Shown here one piece after another: positions 1 to 9,920 of a DNA stretch of 32,008 bases. How positions within the stretch are numbered: position 1 is the first letter of the stretch; each line of letters starts with the position of its first letter. The position numbers were made by a program, and so were the translations under genes. This stretch comes from Candidatus Muproteobacteria bacterium RBG_16_65_34 (lineage in GTDB: Bacteria > Pseudomonadota > Gammaproteobacteria > Acidiferrobacterales > Sulfurifustaceae), in NCBI GenBank assembly GCA_001785115.1, contig MFSU01000099.1:1-32008 (forward strand), in the 5' to 3' direction. Under the pieces are notes generated by a model. That model worked only from the letters and a program-made list of their open reading frames with translations. It did no database searches and was not told the origin of the DNA.

Positions 1-129
1 GTCCTCACGCTCAACCCCGGCGTTCACCCCTTTGAAATCGAAGCGCGTGGCGACCTCGCGGTTGGCCTGGTCCACGGCATTCGTGACCTCCTGCATGTTG
101 ACCTCGGACACCACATCGAAAGAAGGCAT
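1..129 (-). CDS. yajQ: YajQ family nucleotide/cyclic-di-GMP-binding protein, N-terminal part, truncated by window edge
   Basis: Minus-strand translation from ATG at 129: [43 protein letters not shown], the classic YajQ N-terminus. Not in the supplied ORF track because it is cut by the edge. Confidence 0.93.
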   Translation of the reverse strand, partial: MPSFDVVSEVNMQEVTNAVDQANREVATRFDFKGVNAGVERED

Positions 130-311
130 GGGCGGTTTGGCGTTTGCGGTTGGTGTGGTGCCCGGCGCCCTCGGCGATCCATGCGGGCGAATAAAGAGCG
201 CAGCCAGGCAGCGCAGCGAGCAGGGGCGCGGTGTTGGTGTTCGCTACTCTACCCAAGATGCACCGGGATGTGCAACACGATGATGTGTCCCGCGCGCCGG
301 CAGGCTGCCGG

Positions 312-1064
312 TCATGCGCGCCGGCGGTTTCCGCGCAGGGGCTTGTGCAGTTTCACCGGCGCGGCGCGACGGCGCATGCGCAGGTTGAGGAGCTCGACCG
401 ACACTGAGAACGCCATGGCGAAGTAGATGTAGCCCCTGGGGACGTGGAACTCGAGACCTTCGGCGATGAGCGCCGTGCCGACCAGGATCAGGAACGACAG
501 CGCCAGCATCTTGATGGTCGGGTGGTTGTCCACGAAGTCGCTGATGGCGCGCGCCGCGAACATCATCACCAGCACCGCCATCACGATCGCGAGCGCCATC
601 ACCGCCACCTGCTCGACCAGGCCGACGGCGGTGATCACCGAGTCGAGCGAGAACACGATGTCGATGACGGCGATCTGGATCAGCACCCCGGCGAAGGAGG
701 CAACCGCGCGGTGCTGCGCGCTCTCGGTCGTGCCCTCCAGGCTGGCGTGGATTTCACTGGTGCTCTTCACCAGCAGGAACAGCCCGCCGCCCAGCAGGAT
801 CAGGTCACGCCCGGAGATCTCCTGGCCGAGAAGCCCAAACAGCGGCGTGTTGAGGCTCATCACCCACACCAGCGACAGCAGCAGGGCGAGGCGCGTGATC
901 ATGGCGAGCGCCAGGCCGAGCACCCGCGCCTTGTGGCGCTGGCGCGCCGGTAAGCGTCCGACCAGGATGGAGATGAAAATAATGTTGTCGATGCCGAGGA
1001 CGATCTCAAGGGCCGTGAGCGTGGCGAGCGCCGCCCAGGCCTGCGGGTCGGAAAGCCATTCCAT
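312..1064 (-). CDS. TerC family integral membrane protein
   Basis: TerC-like motifs (LEIVLGIDNIIFISIL, DIVFSLDSVITAVG) and multiple TM segments. Confidence 0.93.
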   Translation of the reverse strand: MEWLSDPQAWAALATLTALEIVLGIDNIIFISILVGRLPARQRHKARVLGLALAMITRLALLLSLVWVMSLNTPLFGLLGQEISGRDLILLGGGLFLLVKSTSEIHASLEGTTESAQHRAVASFAGVLIQIAVIDIVFSLDSVITAVGLVEQVAVMALAIVMAVLVMMFAARAISDFVDNHPTIKMLALSFLILVGTALIAEGLEFHVPRGYIYFAMAFSVSVELLNLRMRRRAAPVKLHKPLRGNRRRA

Positions 1065-1119
1065 ACGCGGTCTCCGGATGTCGGTTTCTTGTCCCGCCGG
1101 GCGGCGCGGGGCGAGCGGA

Positions 1120-1680
1120 TCAGTGGCGCTCTTTGCTGGCGTGCTTGGGGGTGCTCTCGGCGATCTTGTCCATGATCGCGAACAGCACGCCCGAGAGTAC
1201 GAGGGTGAAGTGAATGCCGACCTTCCAGGCGAGCTGCTTGTCCTCGATCGTCCAGGTGCCGAGCGTGCCCGGGGTGCCGACGTTGCCGACGTTGACGAAC
1301 GCCTTGAGGAGCTCGATGGCGGAGATCGCGACGATCGAGGCGATCACCTTGATCTTGAGGCCGGAGAAATCGACCTTGCCCATCCAGTCCGGGCGGTCCT
1401 CGTGGCCCGCGGTGTTGATTTTGGACACGAAGTTCTCATAGCCGCTGAAGATGACGATGAGCAGCAGGTTCGCGACCAGCGACATGTCCACCAGCGTCAG
1501 GATCATGAGGATGATATCGGACTCCGGGGCGCCCAGGACATGCGGTAAAAGATGAAAGAACTCCTGGCCGAACTTGATGAGCAGAATCACCACGCCGCCC
1601 ACCAGGCCGAGATAGAACGGCGCCAGCAGCCAGCGGCTGTTGAAGATCAGGACTTCCATGCCATGTTCGATTCTTTTCAT
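1120..1680 (-). CDS. UPF0114 / YqhA family membrane protein
   Basis: MEVLIFNSRWLLAPFYLGL...LVDMSLVANLLLIVIFSGYENFVSK matches the YqhA/TIGR00645 pattern. Confidence 0.9.
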   Translation of the reverse strand: MKRIEHGMEVLIFNSRWLLAPFYLGLVGGVVILLIKFGQEFFHLLPHVLGAPESDIILMILTLVDMSLVANLLLIVIFSGYENFVSKINTAGHEDRPDWMGKVDFSGLKIKVIASIVAISAIELLKAFVNVGNVGTPGTLGTWTIEDKQLAWKVGIHFTLVLSGVLFAIMDKIAESTPKHASKERH

Positions 1681-1821
1681 GATGGATGATTTGCTCTTTT
1701 GATATGTTTTGATGCACGTCAGCGGGAACTTGCTGTTTCCCGCAAGTCCACTCGACTGAGCGGAGCATTATCGTGGTCCTGAAAAAACTTTCAAGTTTGT
1801 GTGGCGGGTGGCCCGACGCTG

Positions 1822-2238
1822 TCACCTGGCAAAGATCTGGTTCATGTCGGCGAAGGCCTTGAATTCCAGCGCATTGCCGCTCGGGTCGAGAAAGAACATC
1901 GTCGCCTGCTCGCCGACTTGGCCCCGGAAGCGGATGTGCGGCTCGATGACGAACTTTACACCCGCACGGCGCAGGCGCTCGGCGAGTTCCCGCCACCCAT
2001 CCATACTCAGGATCACGCCGAAGTGCGGCACCGGCACATCGTCGCCGTCCACCGGGTTGTACGCGGCGATGCCGGCGCGGTCGGCGGCGAGATGCGCGAC
2101 GATCTGGTGACCGTACAGATCGAAGTCCACCCAGGCATCGCTCGATCGACCCTCGCGGCAGCCGAGCACGCCGCCGTAGAACGCCCGCGCCGCGGCGAGG
2201 TCGTGGACCGGAAACGCGAGATGGAATGGAGTGCTCAT
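1822..2238 (-). CDS. VOC family (glyoxalase-like) protein
   Basis: [30 protein letters not shown]...[16 protein letters not shown]; start set to ATG at 2238 rather than the upstream TTG. Confidence 0.88.
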   Translation of the reverse strand: MSTPFHLAFPVHDLAAARAFYGGVLGCREGRSSDAWVDFDLYGHQIVAHLAADRAGIAAYNPVDGDDVPVPHFGVILSMDGWRELAERLRRAGVKFVIEPHIRFRGQVGEQATMFFLDPSGNALEFKAFADMNQIFAR

Positions 2239-2250
2239 AAATATCAATGG

Positions 2251-2339
2251 ACAGGATTAACAGGATTACGCAGGATTAACAAGATTAAAGAAAATCTCGA
2301 ACTAATCCTGTGAATCCTGAAAAATCCTGTGAATCCTGT
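2251..2339. repeat. Foldback microrepeat element A: 4+4 units of ACAGGATTa (9/10 nt), mirrored
   Basis: Left arm 2251-2287 ACAGGATTA/ACAGGATTAC/GCAGGATTA/ACAAGATTA; right arm 2303-2339 TAATCCTGT/GAATCCTGA/AAAATCCTGT/GAATCCTGT. About 31/37 complementary by hand alignment; 15-nt loop. Confidence 0.9.
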
Positions 2340-2738
2340 CTATTCCTTTTTGTCCAGCTTGAGCGCCGCGGAGTTGATGCAGTAGCGCAGTCCCGTGGGC
2401 TCCGGCCCGTCGGGAAAGACATGCCCGAGATGCGCCCCGCACTGGCGGCAGCGCACCTCGGTGCGGCGCATGCCGATACTCCGATCCTCCTCCGCGGCGA
2501 GATTTCCCGGATCGAGCGGCGCATAAAAGCTCGGCCAGCCGCTGCCGGAGTCGTATTTGGTTTCGGAGTCGAAGAGCGGCGCGCCGCAACAGACGCAGCG
2601 GTAGACGCCTTGGTCGTGGCAGTCGGAGTATTTTCCCGTGAAAGCGCGCTCGGTGCCTTTCTCGCGCGTGATGCGATACTGCTCGGGTGTGAGCATCTGC
2701 TTCCATTCCTCGTTGGTTTTCGCGACCTTCCAGTCCAT
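2340..2738 (-). CDS. msrB: Peptide-methionine (R)-S-oxide reductase
   Basis: CxxC pairs, [10 protein letters not shown] and [11 protein letters not shown] motifs. Confidence 0.96.
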   Translation of the reverse strand: MDWKVAKTNEEWKQMLTPEQYRITREKGTERAFTGKYSDCHDQGVYRCVCCGAPLFDSETKYDSGSGWPSFYAPLDPGNLAAEEDRSIGMRRTEVRCRQCGAHLGHVFPDGPEPTGLRYCINSAALKLDKKE

Positions 2739-2753
2739 GGCGCACCTCCGTGG

Positions 2754-3428
2754 CTAGAGTTCGCTCCACATGCGCACCAGGTTCACGTACGCCGCGTTCA
2801 CCTGGGCGGTTTCCTCGGCCTGCGGCGCGTCGGCCAGCAGCTTCTCGCGCGCCAGGTTGAGCCCGTAGAGCAGCTCGCGCCGCGCCGGGTCGCGCACCAG
2901 GCTTTGCACCCAGGTGACGGCCACGAGCCGCTCGCCGCGCGTGACTTCGGCGACGCGATGCCGGCTCGAGGCGGGGTACATCACCGCGTCACCGGCCGGC
3001 AGCTTCATCTTATTTTCACCGAAGGCGGTGTGGATGACCAGTTCGCCGCCGTCGTAATCCCCAGGATCATTGAGGAAAATCGTGATCGCGATGTCGGTGC
3101 GGTAGAGTCCGGCCGCGCCGCCCATGATCGGGTCGTCCACGTGATCGCCGTAGCGCATGCCGGGGACGTAGCGCGCGTAAAAAGGGGCGGCGACCTTGAG
3201 CGGCAGCGCGCCCGCGCGGTAAACCGGATGGCGCACGAGGTCACCCATGACCAGATCGTCGAGCCGCGCGAGGTCCTGCGCGCCGCGTTCGGCCTCCTGG
3301 TTGTTTTTCACGCGCGCCGCGGCGAGACCGGCGGAGGCCTTGCCGTCCACGAACTTCACGCGCGCGAGCATCTCGCGCGCGCCCTGGAGCTGGTCGGGAG
3401 TAAGGATACTTTTCAGATGGAGCAGCAT
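2754..3428 (-). CDS. PKHD-type Fe(II)/2OG hydroxylase (PiuC/YbiX family)
   Basis: RYGDHVDDPIMG, FLNDPGDYDGGELVIH, LPAGDAVMYPASSRHRVAEVTRGERLVAVTWVQS. Confidence 0.93.
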   Translation of the reverse strand: MLLHLKSILTPDQLQGAREMLARVKFVDGKASAGLAAARVKNNQEAERGAQDLARLDDLVMGDLVRHPVYRAGALPLKVAAPFYARYVPGMRYGDHVDDPIMGGAAGLYRTDIAITIFLNDPGDYDGGELVIHTAFGENKMKLPAGDAVMYPASSRHRVAEVTRGERLVAVTWVQSLVRDPARRELLYGLNLAREKLLADAPQAEETAQVNAAYVNLVRMWSEL

Positions 3429-3434
3429 GGAAAG

Positions 3435-3511
3435 CGATCAGCGCTCAGCACTCAGCGGTCAGCTTAAACCGAAAGCGGTCGCGCTGAAAGCTGATCGCTG
3501 ATGGCTGATAG
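3435..3511. repeat. Foldback microrepeat element B: 4+4 heptamers, CnnTCAG mirrored by CTGAnnG
   Basis: CGATCAG CGCTCAG CACTCAG CGGTCAG (3435-3462), then CTGAAAG CTGATCG CTGATGG CTGATAG (3484-3511). Confidence 0.92.
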
Positions 3512-3515
3512 CGCT

Positions 3516-4229
3516 TCATCTGTAAAACAGCGTCAGCCCGCCGAAGAGGATCATCCACGCCACCACGCGGCGGAATACCTGTTCGTTGATGTGCAGGTGC
3601 AGTTGGTTGCTGAACCAGAGCGTGATCGCCAAGAACGGTCCGCTGAACACCATCATTTGCGCGATCTGTTCGGTATAGGTGCCGTGTAACAGGTACTCGA
3701 CGGCGCGCAGACTGTTCATCGCCAGAAAAAACGCAAAGGCGTAGTGGCGCACTGCGGCCTTTTCCGGAAACGTCGCCAGCAAGCGCGTCATGGCAATTGG
3801 CCCGCTGATGCCGAACATCGCCTGCGAGGTGCCGGCGAGCGTATCCATGACGCGCATCCCCTTTGGCCCGAACCGCGCGCGGTGCGGCGCGATCACCAGA
3901 AACAGTCCCGCCGCCGTGATCGCCGAGGCGAGCAGCATCTGGAATACCGTCGCCGAGAAGTAATAGAAGAGGGCGAATCCCGCGATCGCGCCGAGTCCCG
4001 CGAAGAACAGCATGCGCGCCATGAATCGGGCGTCCACCTTTTTGGGCGAGCGGATCAGTCCGATCGCGGCAACCAGAATCTGCGGCAGCACCGAGTAAAC
4101 GACGAGCGTCTTCGTGTCGTAGAAGAAGCTCAGCAGCGGCAGCATCAGAATCGTGCCGGCGAGACCGAAGACGATCTCGAAGGTGTAGGTGAGGACGCAG
4201 ACGGCGGTGAGGACGGCAAGCGCGAGCAT
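3516..4229 (-). CDS. TSUP family (sulfite exporter TauE/SafE-like) membrane protein
   Basis: Multi-TM protein of TauE/SafE layout: FEIVFGLAGTILMLPLLSFFYDTKTLVVYSVLPQ. Confidence 0.8.
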   Translation of the reverse strand: MLALAVLTAVCVLTYTFEIVFGLAGTILMLPLLSFFYDTKTLVVYSVLPQILVAAIGLIRSPKKVDARFMARMLFFAGLGAIAGFALFYYFSATVFQMLLASAITAAGLFLVIAPHRARFGPKGMRVMDTLAGTSQAMFGISGPIAMTRLLATFPEKAAVRHYAFAFFLAMNSLRAVEYLLHGTYTEQIAQMMVFSGPFLAITLWFSNQLHLHINEQVFRRVVAWMILFGGLTLFYR

Positions 4230-4351
4230 CAGCGCACCGGTGCGGAATGCGGGATGCGGAGCGCGGAACGGACGATCATCTCCCGGCAGAGGTCGGGCGC
4301 GAGCGCATTCGGGATTTCATAGGTGAAGCTGAGCGGTTTGATTTCGCGCAT
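4229..4351 (-). pseudogene. Truncated N-terminus resembling a 2OG-Fe(II) oxygenase/prolyl hydroxylase, running into a heptamer array
   Basis: MREIKPLSFTYEIPNALAPDLCREMIVR, then SALRIPHSAPVR encoded by the heptamer repeats; its TGA overlaps the ATG of the TSUP gene. Confidence 0.55.
4242..4269. repeat. Microrepeat element C: 4 tandem heptamers GCGGAAT-like, one arm
   Basis: GCGGAAT GCGGGAT GCGGAGC GCGGAAC, exact 7-nt register. Confidence 0.85.
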
Positions 4352-4383
4352 GAACGGCCGTCCGAGACCCTCCACCGCGCGGC

Positions 4384-5466
4384 TCAGTGTTTCTGGTTCA
4401 TCGCGGGGACCGCGCAGACCGGGGTGGCGCCGGCGGATGCCGCGAGCAGGCGCTCGATTGCGGCTTCCGCGTCCGCGCCGCCCGTGCGATGCGCGGCGAG
4501 CAGCCGCTGCGCCAACTCGAGCCAGTGCGCCTCGCCCTCGGCGATCGCCGCGCGCAGCGGCTCGATGTCATCGCGCGCAACCCAGCGGCGATAGCTTTCG
4601 AGCGCCTGCGGGAAAAGCTCGCGGCGCATGCCGGTGAAACAGGCGAAGTAAAAGTGCAGCGCCGGGGTATTGCGCCGCTCGATGAGCGTGGGCAGGGTGG
4701 AGGCGCAGTCCGCCAGAAGATCGCGGACCGCGCGCACCGCGATCTCGGTCCTGGAGCGTGCGAGCGCCGCGCGCATCGCGCCCCAGTCCGCGCCCAGACG
4801 TTCGCCCGCGAGCGCCTCACCCAGCTCGTGCAGGATCATGGTCTCGGTCTCGTTCTGCGTCATGCGATCGAGCGCGCCCTCCGCGTCGGCCTCGAAGTCG
4901 TAACAGGCGAGGGCGCGACTCATGGCCTCGTTCCGCCGGTTCCAGCGCCACTCCTCGATCTTCTCCCACAGAAACCGGCGCACCGACTCCTGGCGCACGA
5001 AGATCGTGTCGCCTTGCAGCATCGCGGGTGGCGCCTCGAGGTCGCGGGCATACTCGCAGGAGGAGACGACAACGGTATGGCCGGCGCGCTCCTCTTTGTG
5101 CAACAGCGTGCCGAGGAAGAAATGCGGTTTGTGGAAGCGGCCGTAGCCGCCGCTGTAGACATAGCCTCGCGGGATCAGCTCGCGGTTTGCGGTCTCGGTG
5201 TCGAACGGGTCGGAGGCGCCGCGCTCCAGCGGCAGCGGCTCGAAGGCGCTCGCTTCCAGTCCCTGCCACATCGCCTCGCGCTCGTCGAGCCAGGCGCTCA
5301 CGTCCTGTTGCGGCAGGTTGTACGAGAACGACAGTTGATGCTCCCAGCGGTAATACTCGCGCATCTTCATGAGAAAGACGCAGAGTGTGAAATCGCCGGC
5401 GTGCCGCGCATCGGAGATGTGGCAGTTCTTCTGGACTGTATTGGCGAGGAGTCCCAGGTTCAGCAT
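4384..5466 (-). CDS. Conserved hypothetical protein
   Basis: Long ORF, protein-like composition; plausible start MLNLGLLANTVQKNCHISDARHAGDFTLC at 5466 rather than 5652. Confidence 0.75.
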   Translation of the reverse strand: MLNLGLLANTVQKNCHISDARHAGDFTLCVFLMKMREYYRWEHQLSFSYNLPQQDVSAWLDEREAMWQGLEASAFEPLPLERGASDPFDTETANRELIPRGYVYSGGYGRFHKPHFFLGTLLHKEERAGHTVVVSSCEYARDLEAPPAMLQGDTIFVRQESVRRFLWEKIEEWRWNRRNEAMSRALACYDFEADAEGALDRMTQNETETMILHELGEALAGERLGADWGAMRAALARSRTEIAVRAVRDLLADCASTLPTLIERRNTPALHFYFACFTGMRRELFPQALESYRRWVARDDIEPLRAAIAEGEAHWLELAQRLLAAHRTGGADAEAAIERLLAASAGATPVCAVPAMNQKH

Positions 5467-5675
5467 GGCGCGCACCGAAACGCATCCGTCGTTTATGGGC
5501 AAAGTATATGCCCGGCCTCCATGCGGAAACCAGCATGAATTTTGCGCGGCTATGGCCGCTGCGGCGTCGAGACCTTCTACTTTGGGGGTATCGCTTAGGT
5601 GATATCGATCCGGCCTCGATTTCTGGTTATTTATCAGGTTTACTGCCGGCAACGGCTTTCGATCGGGAGAACGTC

Positions 5676-5876
5676 ATGGACAAGACCTATCATGAAACCA
5701 TCGGCAAGATGGAAAAGCAGGGCGTGGATAGGGAATACATCAACGGTTGGGCCAGCGGATTTCTGCATAACCCCAGGCGCGAGGAGCAGCGTCTGACGCA
5801 GGCGTATGAGGCCGGGTATGCCGACGGCCACGCGGGCAAGACCGACGGCTTCGGATCCTGGGCGAAGAAGCTCTGA
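5676..5876 (+). CDS. Small hypothetical protein (66 aa)
   Basis: MDKTYHETIGKMEKQGVDREYINGWASGFLHNPRREEQRLTQAYEAGYADGHAGKTDGFGSWAKKL; plausible internal start in ORF 5508-5876. Confidence 0.7.
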   Translation: MDKTYHETIGKMEKQGVDREYINGWASGFLHNPRREEQRLTQAYEAGYADGHAGKTDGFGSWAKKL

Positions 5877-5905
5877 CGCCACGCCGCCGCGGCGCGGCGC
5901 CCCGG

Positions 5906-6334
5906 CTACCCGCCGCGCTGCGCCCGGTCGTACCATTTCCGGGCCTCCGGCTCGTTCTGCGGCACGCCCAGGCCTTGCTCGTACATCATCCCCAGGGTCA
6001 TCTGCGACCCGGCGAGACCTTGTTCCGCCGCTTTTTGAAACCAGCGAAACGCCTCGGCCGCGTTCTTCGGCGCGCACTCGCCCTGCAGGTACATGAAGCC
6101 CAGGCCGTGCTGGGCGAGGGCGATGCCCTGCTCGGCGGCGGCGCGCATCCACTTGAACGCCAGGAGATCGTTTTTGACGACCCCAAGGCCGTTCTGATGC
6201 ATGATCGCCATGCGATACTGGGCCCGCGGGTCGCCCTGTTCCGCGAGCGGCGAGAGCAGCTTGAGCGCGTTGGCGAACTCCTTGGCCTCGAAGGCGGCGA
6301 TACCGCTCGCAAGCTCCATGTTGGGCTCGGACAT
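5906..6334 (-). CDS. SEL1-like (TPR) repeat protein
   Basis: Repeated A.Y..A.M...G.GV..N...A..W...AA.QG.A.AQ..LG.MY units. Confidence 0.92.
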   Translation of the reverse strand: MSEPNMELASGIAAFEAKEFANALKLLSPLAEQGDPRAQYRMAIMHQNGLGVVKNDLLAFKWMRAAAEQGIALAQHGLGFMYLQGECAPKNAAEAFRWFQKAAEQGLAGSQMTLGMMYEQGLGVPQNEPEARKWYDRAQRGG

Positions 6335-6417
6335 CGATTCACTCCGGTCGGAATTCGTGTGGAGAGATTGTGCCAAAGCCGACGCCCCGGCGCACGCGTA
6401 GGCCCATAAAAATTAAC

Positions 6418-6489
6418 CACAGAGGACACAGAGAACACAGAGGATTTTTTTGGATGGATCATTTCTCTGTGCTCTCTGTGCCCTCTGTG
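6418..6489. repeat. Foldback microrepeat element D: 3+3 units of CACAGAGga (9 nt), mirrored
   Basis: CACAGAGGA CACAGAGAA CACAGAGGA (6418-6444); TTCTCTGTG CTCTCTGTG CCCTCTGTG (6463-6489). Confidence 0.92.
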
Positions 6490-6526
6490 GTGAAATATCG
6501 ACCTGTCCGCTTGAGAGAAAGCCGCC

Positions 6527-7090
6527 ATGGCGCTGCGTTTGAAAACCCGCTTCAGCACCAAGGGTCCCAAGACCCTGGAGCAACGCGCGACGGTGATTTC
6601 GAGCAACCTCTGGCGCATCGCGCAGCATGCGGCGCGCCACATGGAGGTCGAGGGCCTCAAGCTGGGCGGGGACCGGCAGGTGGCGCGGGTGATCGTCGAG
6701 TTCATCGCCTTCCAGGTGCAGATTGCGGACCGCATCGTTTATGGGCAGCTCGCCGAGGACGACCGCCGCACGCTCATCAACGCCCTCGGCCGGCAGCTTG
6801 CGCGCAACGTGCAGGAGAACCTCGCCGAGTTTATCGGTCCGGGGGAGTACGCCGAGTCTTTTGTCGGCACGCTCAATGCGCGCTTCGCCGAGTACGCGGA
6901 CTGCGCGTATACGGAGAAGGGACCGAGCTATAACTTCGTGCGCATCCTCGGGGAGAAGGTGGCCGAGGCGATGGCCGCCACCGAAACCAAATGGGTGCTG
7001 GAGCATGTGATGGAGATCGAGGCGCCGGAGGTGGTGAATGCCACCAGGAAGCTGGTCGGAGAAGTGCTCGGCGTGAAGACCGGCGGATAG
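6527..7090 (+). CDS. Conserved hypothetical protein (187 aa)
   Basis: Complete ORF MALRLKTRFSTKGPKTLEQRATVISSNLW...; no family recognised. Confidence 0.8.
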   Translation: MALRLKTRFSTKGPKTLEQRATVISSNLWRIAQHAARHMEVEGLKLGGDRQVARVIVEFIAFQVQIADRIVYGQLAEDDRRTLINALGRQLARNVQENLAEFIGPGEYAESFVGTLNARFAEYADCAYTEKGPSYNFVRILGEKVAEAMAATETKWVLEHVMEIEAPEVVNATRKLVGEVLGVKTGG

Positions 7091-7172
7091 AACAGACTTA
7101 AATGACAATTCATAACCAACTGATAATACGATACAATCATTGCACCTCGTGACCGCAAACATGACGCCGACC

Positions 7173-8283
7173 ATGCAAGAGCTGAATCCCCTGATTAGCA
7201 AACTCGAAGACCTCAAGACCCGCCTGACGGAAATTCGGGGGGGTCTTTGACTACGACACCAAGCACGAGCGCCTGACCGAGGTCCGGCGCGAGCTCGAAC
7301 AGCCGAATATCTGGGATAATCCCAAGCTTGCCCAGGAGCTGGGACGCGAGCGCGCGCGCCTGGAGGAGGAGCTCGGGCGGCTCGATCGCCTCGACGGCGA
7401 GCTTACTCAGGCGCATGAGCTGCTGGAGCTGGCGCGCGATGAGCAAGACGCCGAGGTGGCGCAATCGGTGGCAGGTGACCTCGATCGCCTGGAGCAGCAA
7501 GTCGCCGAGCTCGAGTTCCAGCAGATGTTCTCGGGCGAGATGGACGCGCATAATGCCTTCGTGGACGTCCAGGCCGGCGCCGGCGGTACCGAGGCCCAGG
7601 ACTGGGCCAACATGCTGCTGCGCATGTACCTCATGTGGGGCGACAAGCGCGGCTTCAAGACCGAGGTGCTCGAGCTTTCGGAAGGTGAGGTGGCGGGCAT
7701 CAAGAGCGCCACGGTGAAGTTCACCGGGCCGTACGCCTACGGGTGGCTGCGCACGGAGTCGGGTGTGCACCGCCTGGTGCGCAAGTCGCCATTCGATGCC
7801 GGGCACCGGCGGCATACCTCATTCGCCTCGGTGTTCGTCTATCCCGAAGTGGACGAGGATATCGCGGTGGAGGTCAATCCGGCCGATCTGCGCGTGGATA
7901 CCTACCGTGCAAGCGGGGCAGGTGGCCAGCACGTGAACCGCACCGACTCCGCGGTGCGTATCACGCATCTGCCGAGCGGGGTTGTGGTCCAGTGCCAGTC
8001 GGACCGCTCGCAGCACCGCAACCGCGCCGAGGCCATGACGATGCTGCGCGCGCGGCTCTACGAGCGCGAGATGAAGGAGCGGCTCAAGGAGAAGCAGAAA
8101 CTCGAGGAGACCAAGGCCGACGTCGAGTGGGGCCACCAGATACGCTCCTATGTCCTCGATCAGTCGCGTATCAAGGACCTGCGCACGGGGGTGGAAGTCG
8201 GCAATCCGGATGCGGTATTGAACGGCGAACTCGACAAGTTCATCGAGGCGAGTCTGCGGGACCCTGCGGTAAACATAAGGTAA
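7173..8283 (+). CDS. prfB: Peptide chain release factor 2, expressed through programmed +1 frameshift
   Basis: ORF1 [25 protein letters not shown] (7173-7250; ATG 7161 also possible), then +1 frame [16 protein letters not shown]...[18 protein letters not shown]...[20 protein letters not shown]. Confidence 0.97.
7235..7251 (+). promoter_or_regulatory. RF2 programmed +1 frameshift site
   Basis: ATTCGGGGGGGTCTTTGAC: SD-like G-run, CTT slip codon at 7245-7247, TGA-C at 7248-7251. Confidence 0.95.
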
Positions 8284-8324
8284 GAAATAAGAACAATGCT
8301 GTAACACTCTGAATATAATAAATA

Positions 8325-9827
<1,503 letters not shown>

Positions 9828-9837
9828 AAAGAAATAG

Positions 9838-9864
9838 ACAGGATTAACAGGATTTACAGGATTA
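9838..9864. repeat. Single-arm microrepeat, 3 x ACAGGATTw (same word family as element A)
   Basis: ACAGGATTA ACAGGATTT ACAGGATTA beginning 10 nt after the lysS stop codon. Confidence 0.88.
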
Positions 9865-9872
9865 GAATCAAA

Positions 9873-9914
9873 AGCTAAAAGCTATAGGCTATAGGCTATA
9901 GGCTAACGGCTAAC
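9873..9914. repeat. Heptamer tandem array, 6 x GGCTAtA-like
   Basis: AGCTAAA AGCTATA GGCTATA GGCTATA GGCTAAC GGCTAAC, 42 nt in perfect 7-nt register. Confidence 0.92.
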
Positions 9915-9920
9915 GGCCTT

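Noticed and set aside
6418-6489. Simple rho-independent terminator
   Set aside because: Long arms with periodic internal structure, no T-run after the right arm, and position between divergent genes; the T7 run is in the loop.
7161-8283. prfB as a pseudogene because of the in-frame TGA
   Set aside because: The TGA sits in the conserved RF2 programmed frameshift context.
9838-9914. CRISPR array
   Set aside because: Units are 7-9 nt with no unique spacers and no cas genes nearby; these are microsatellite-like arrays.
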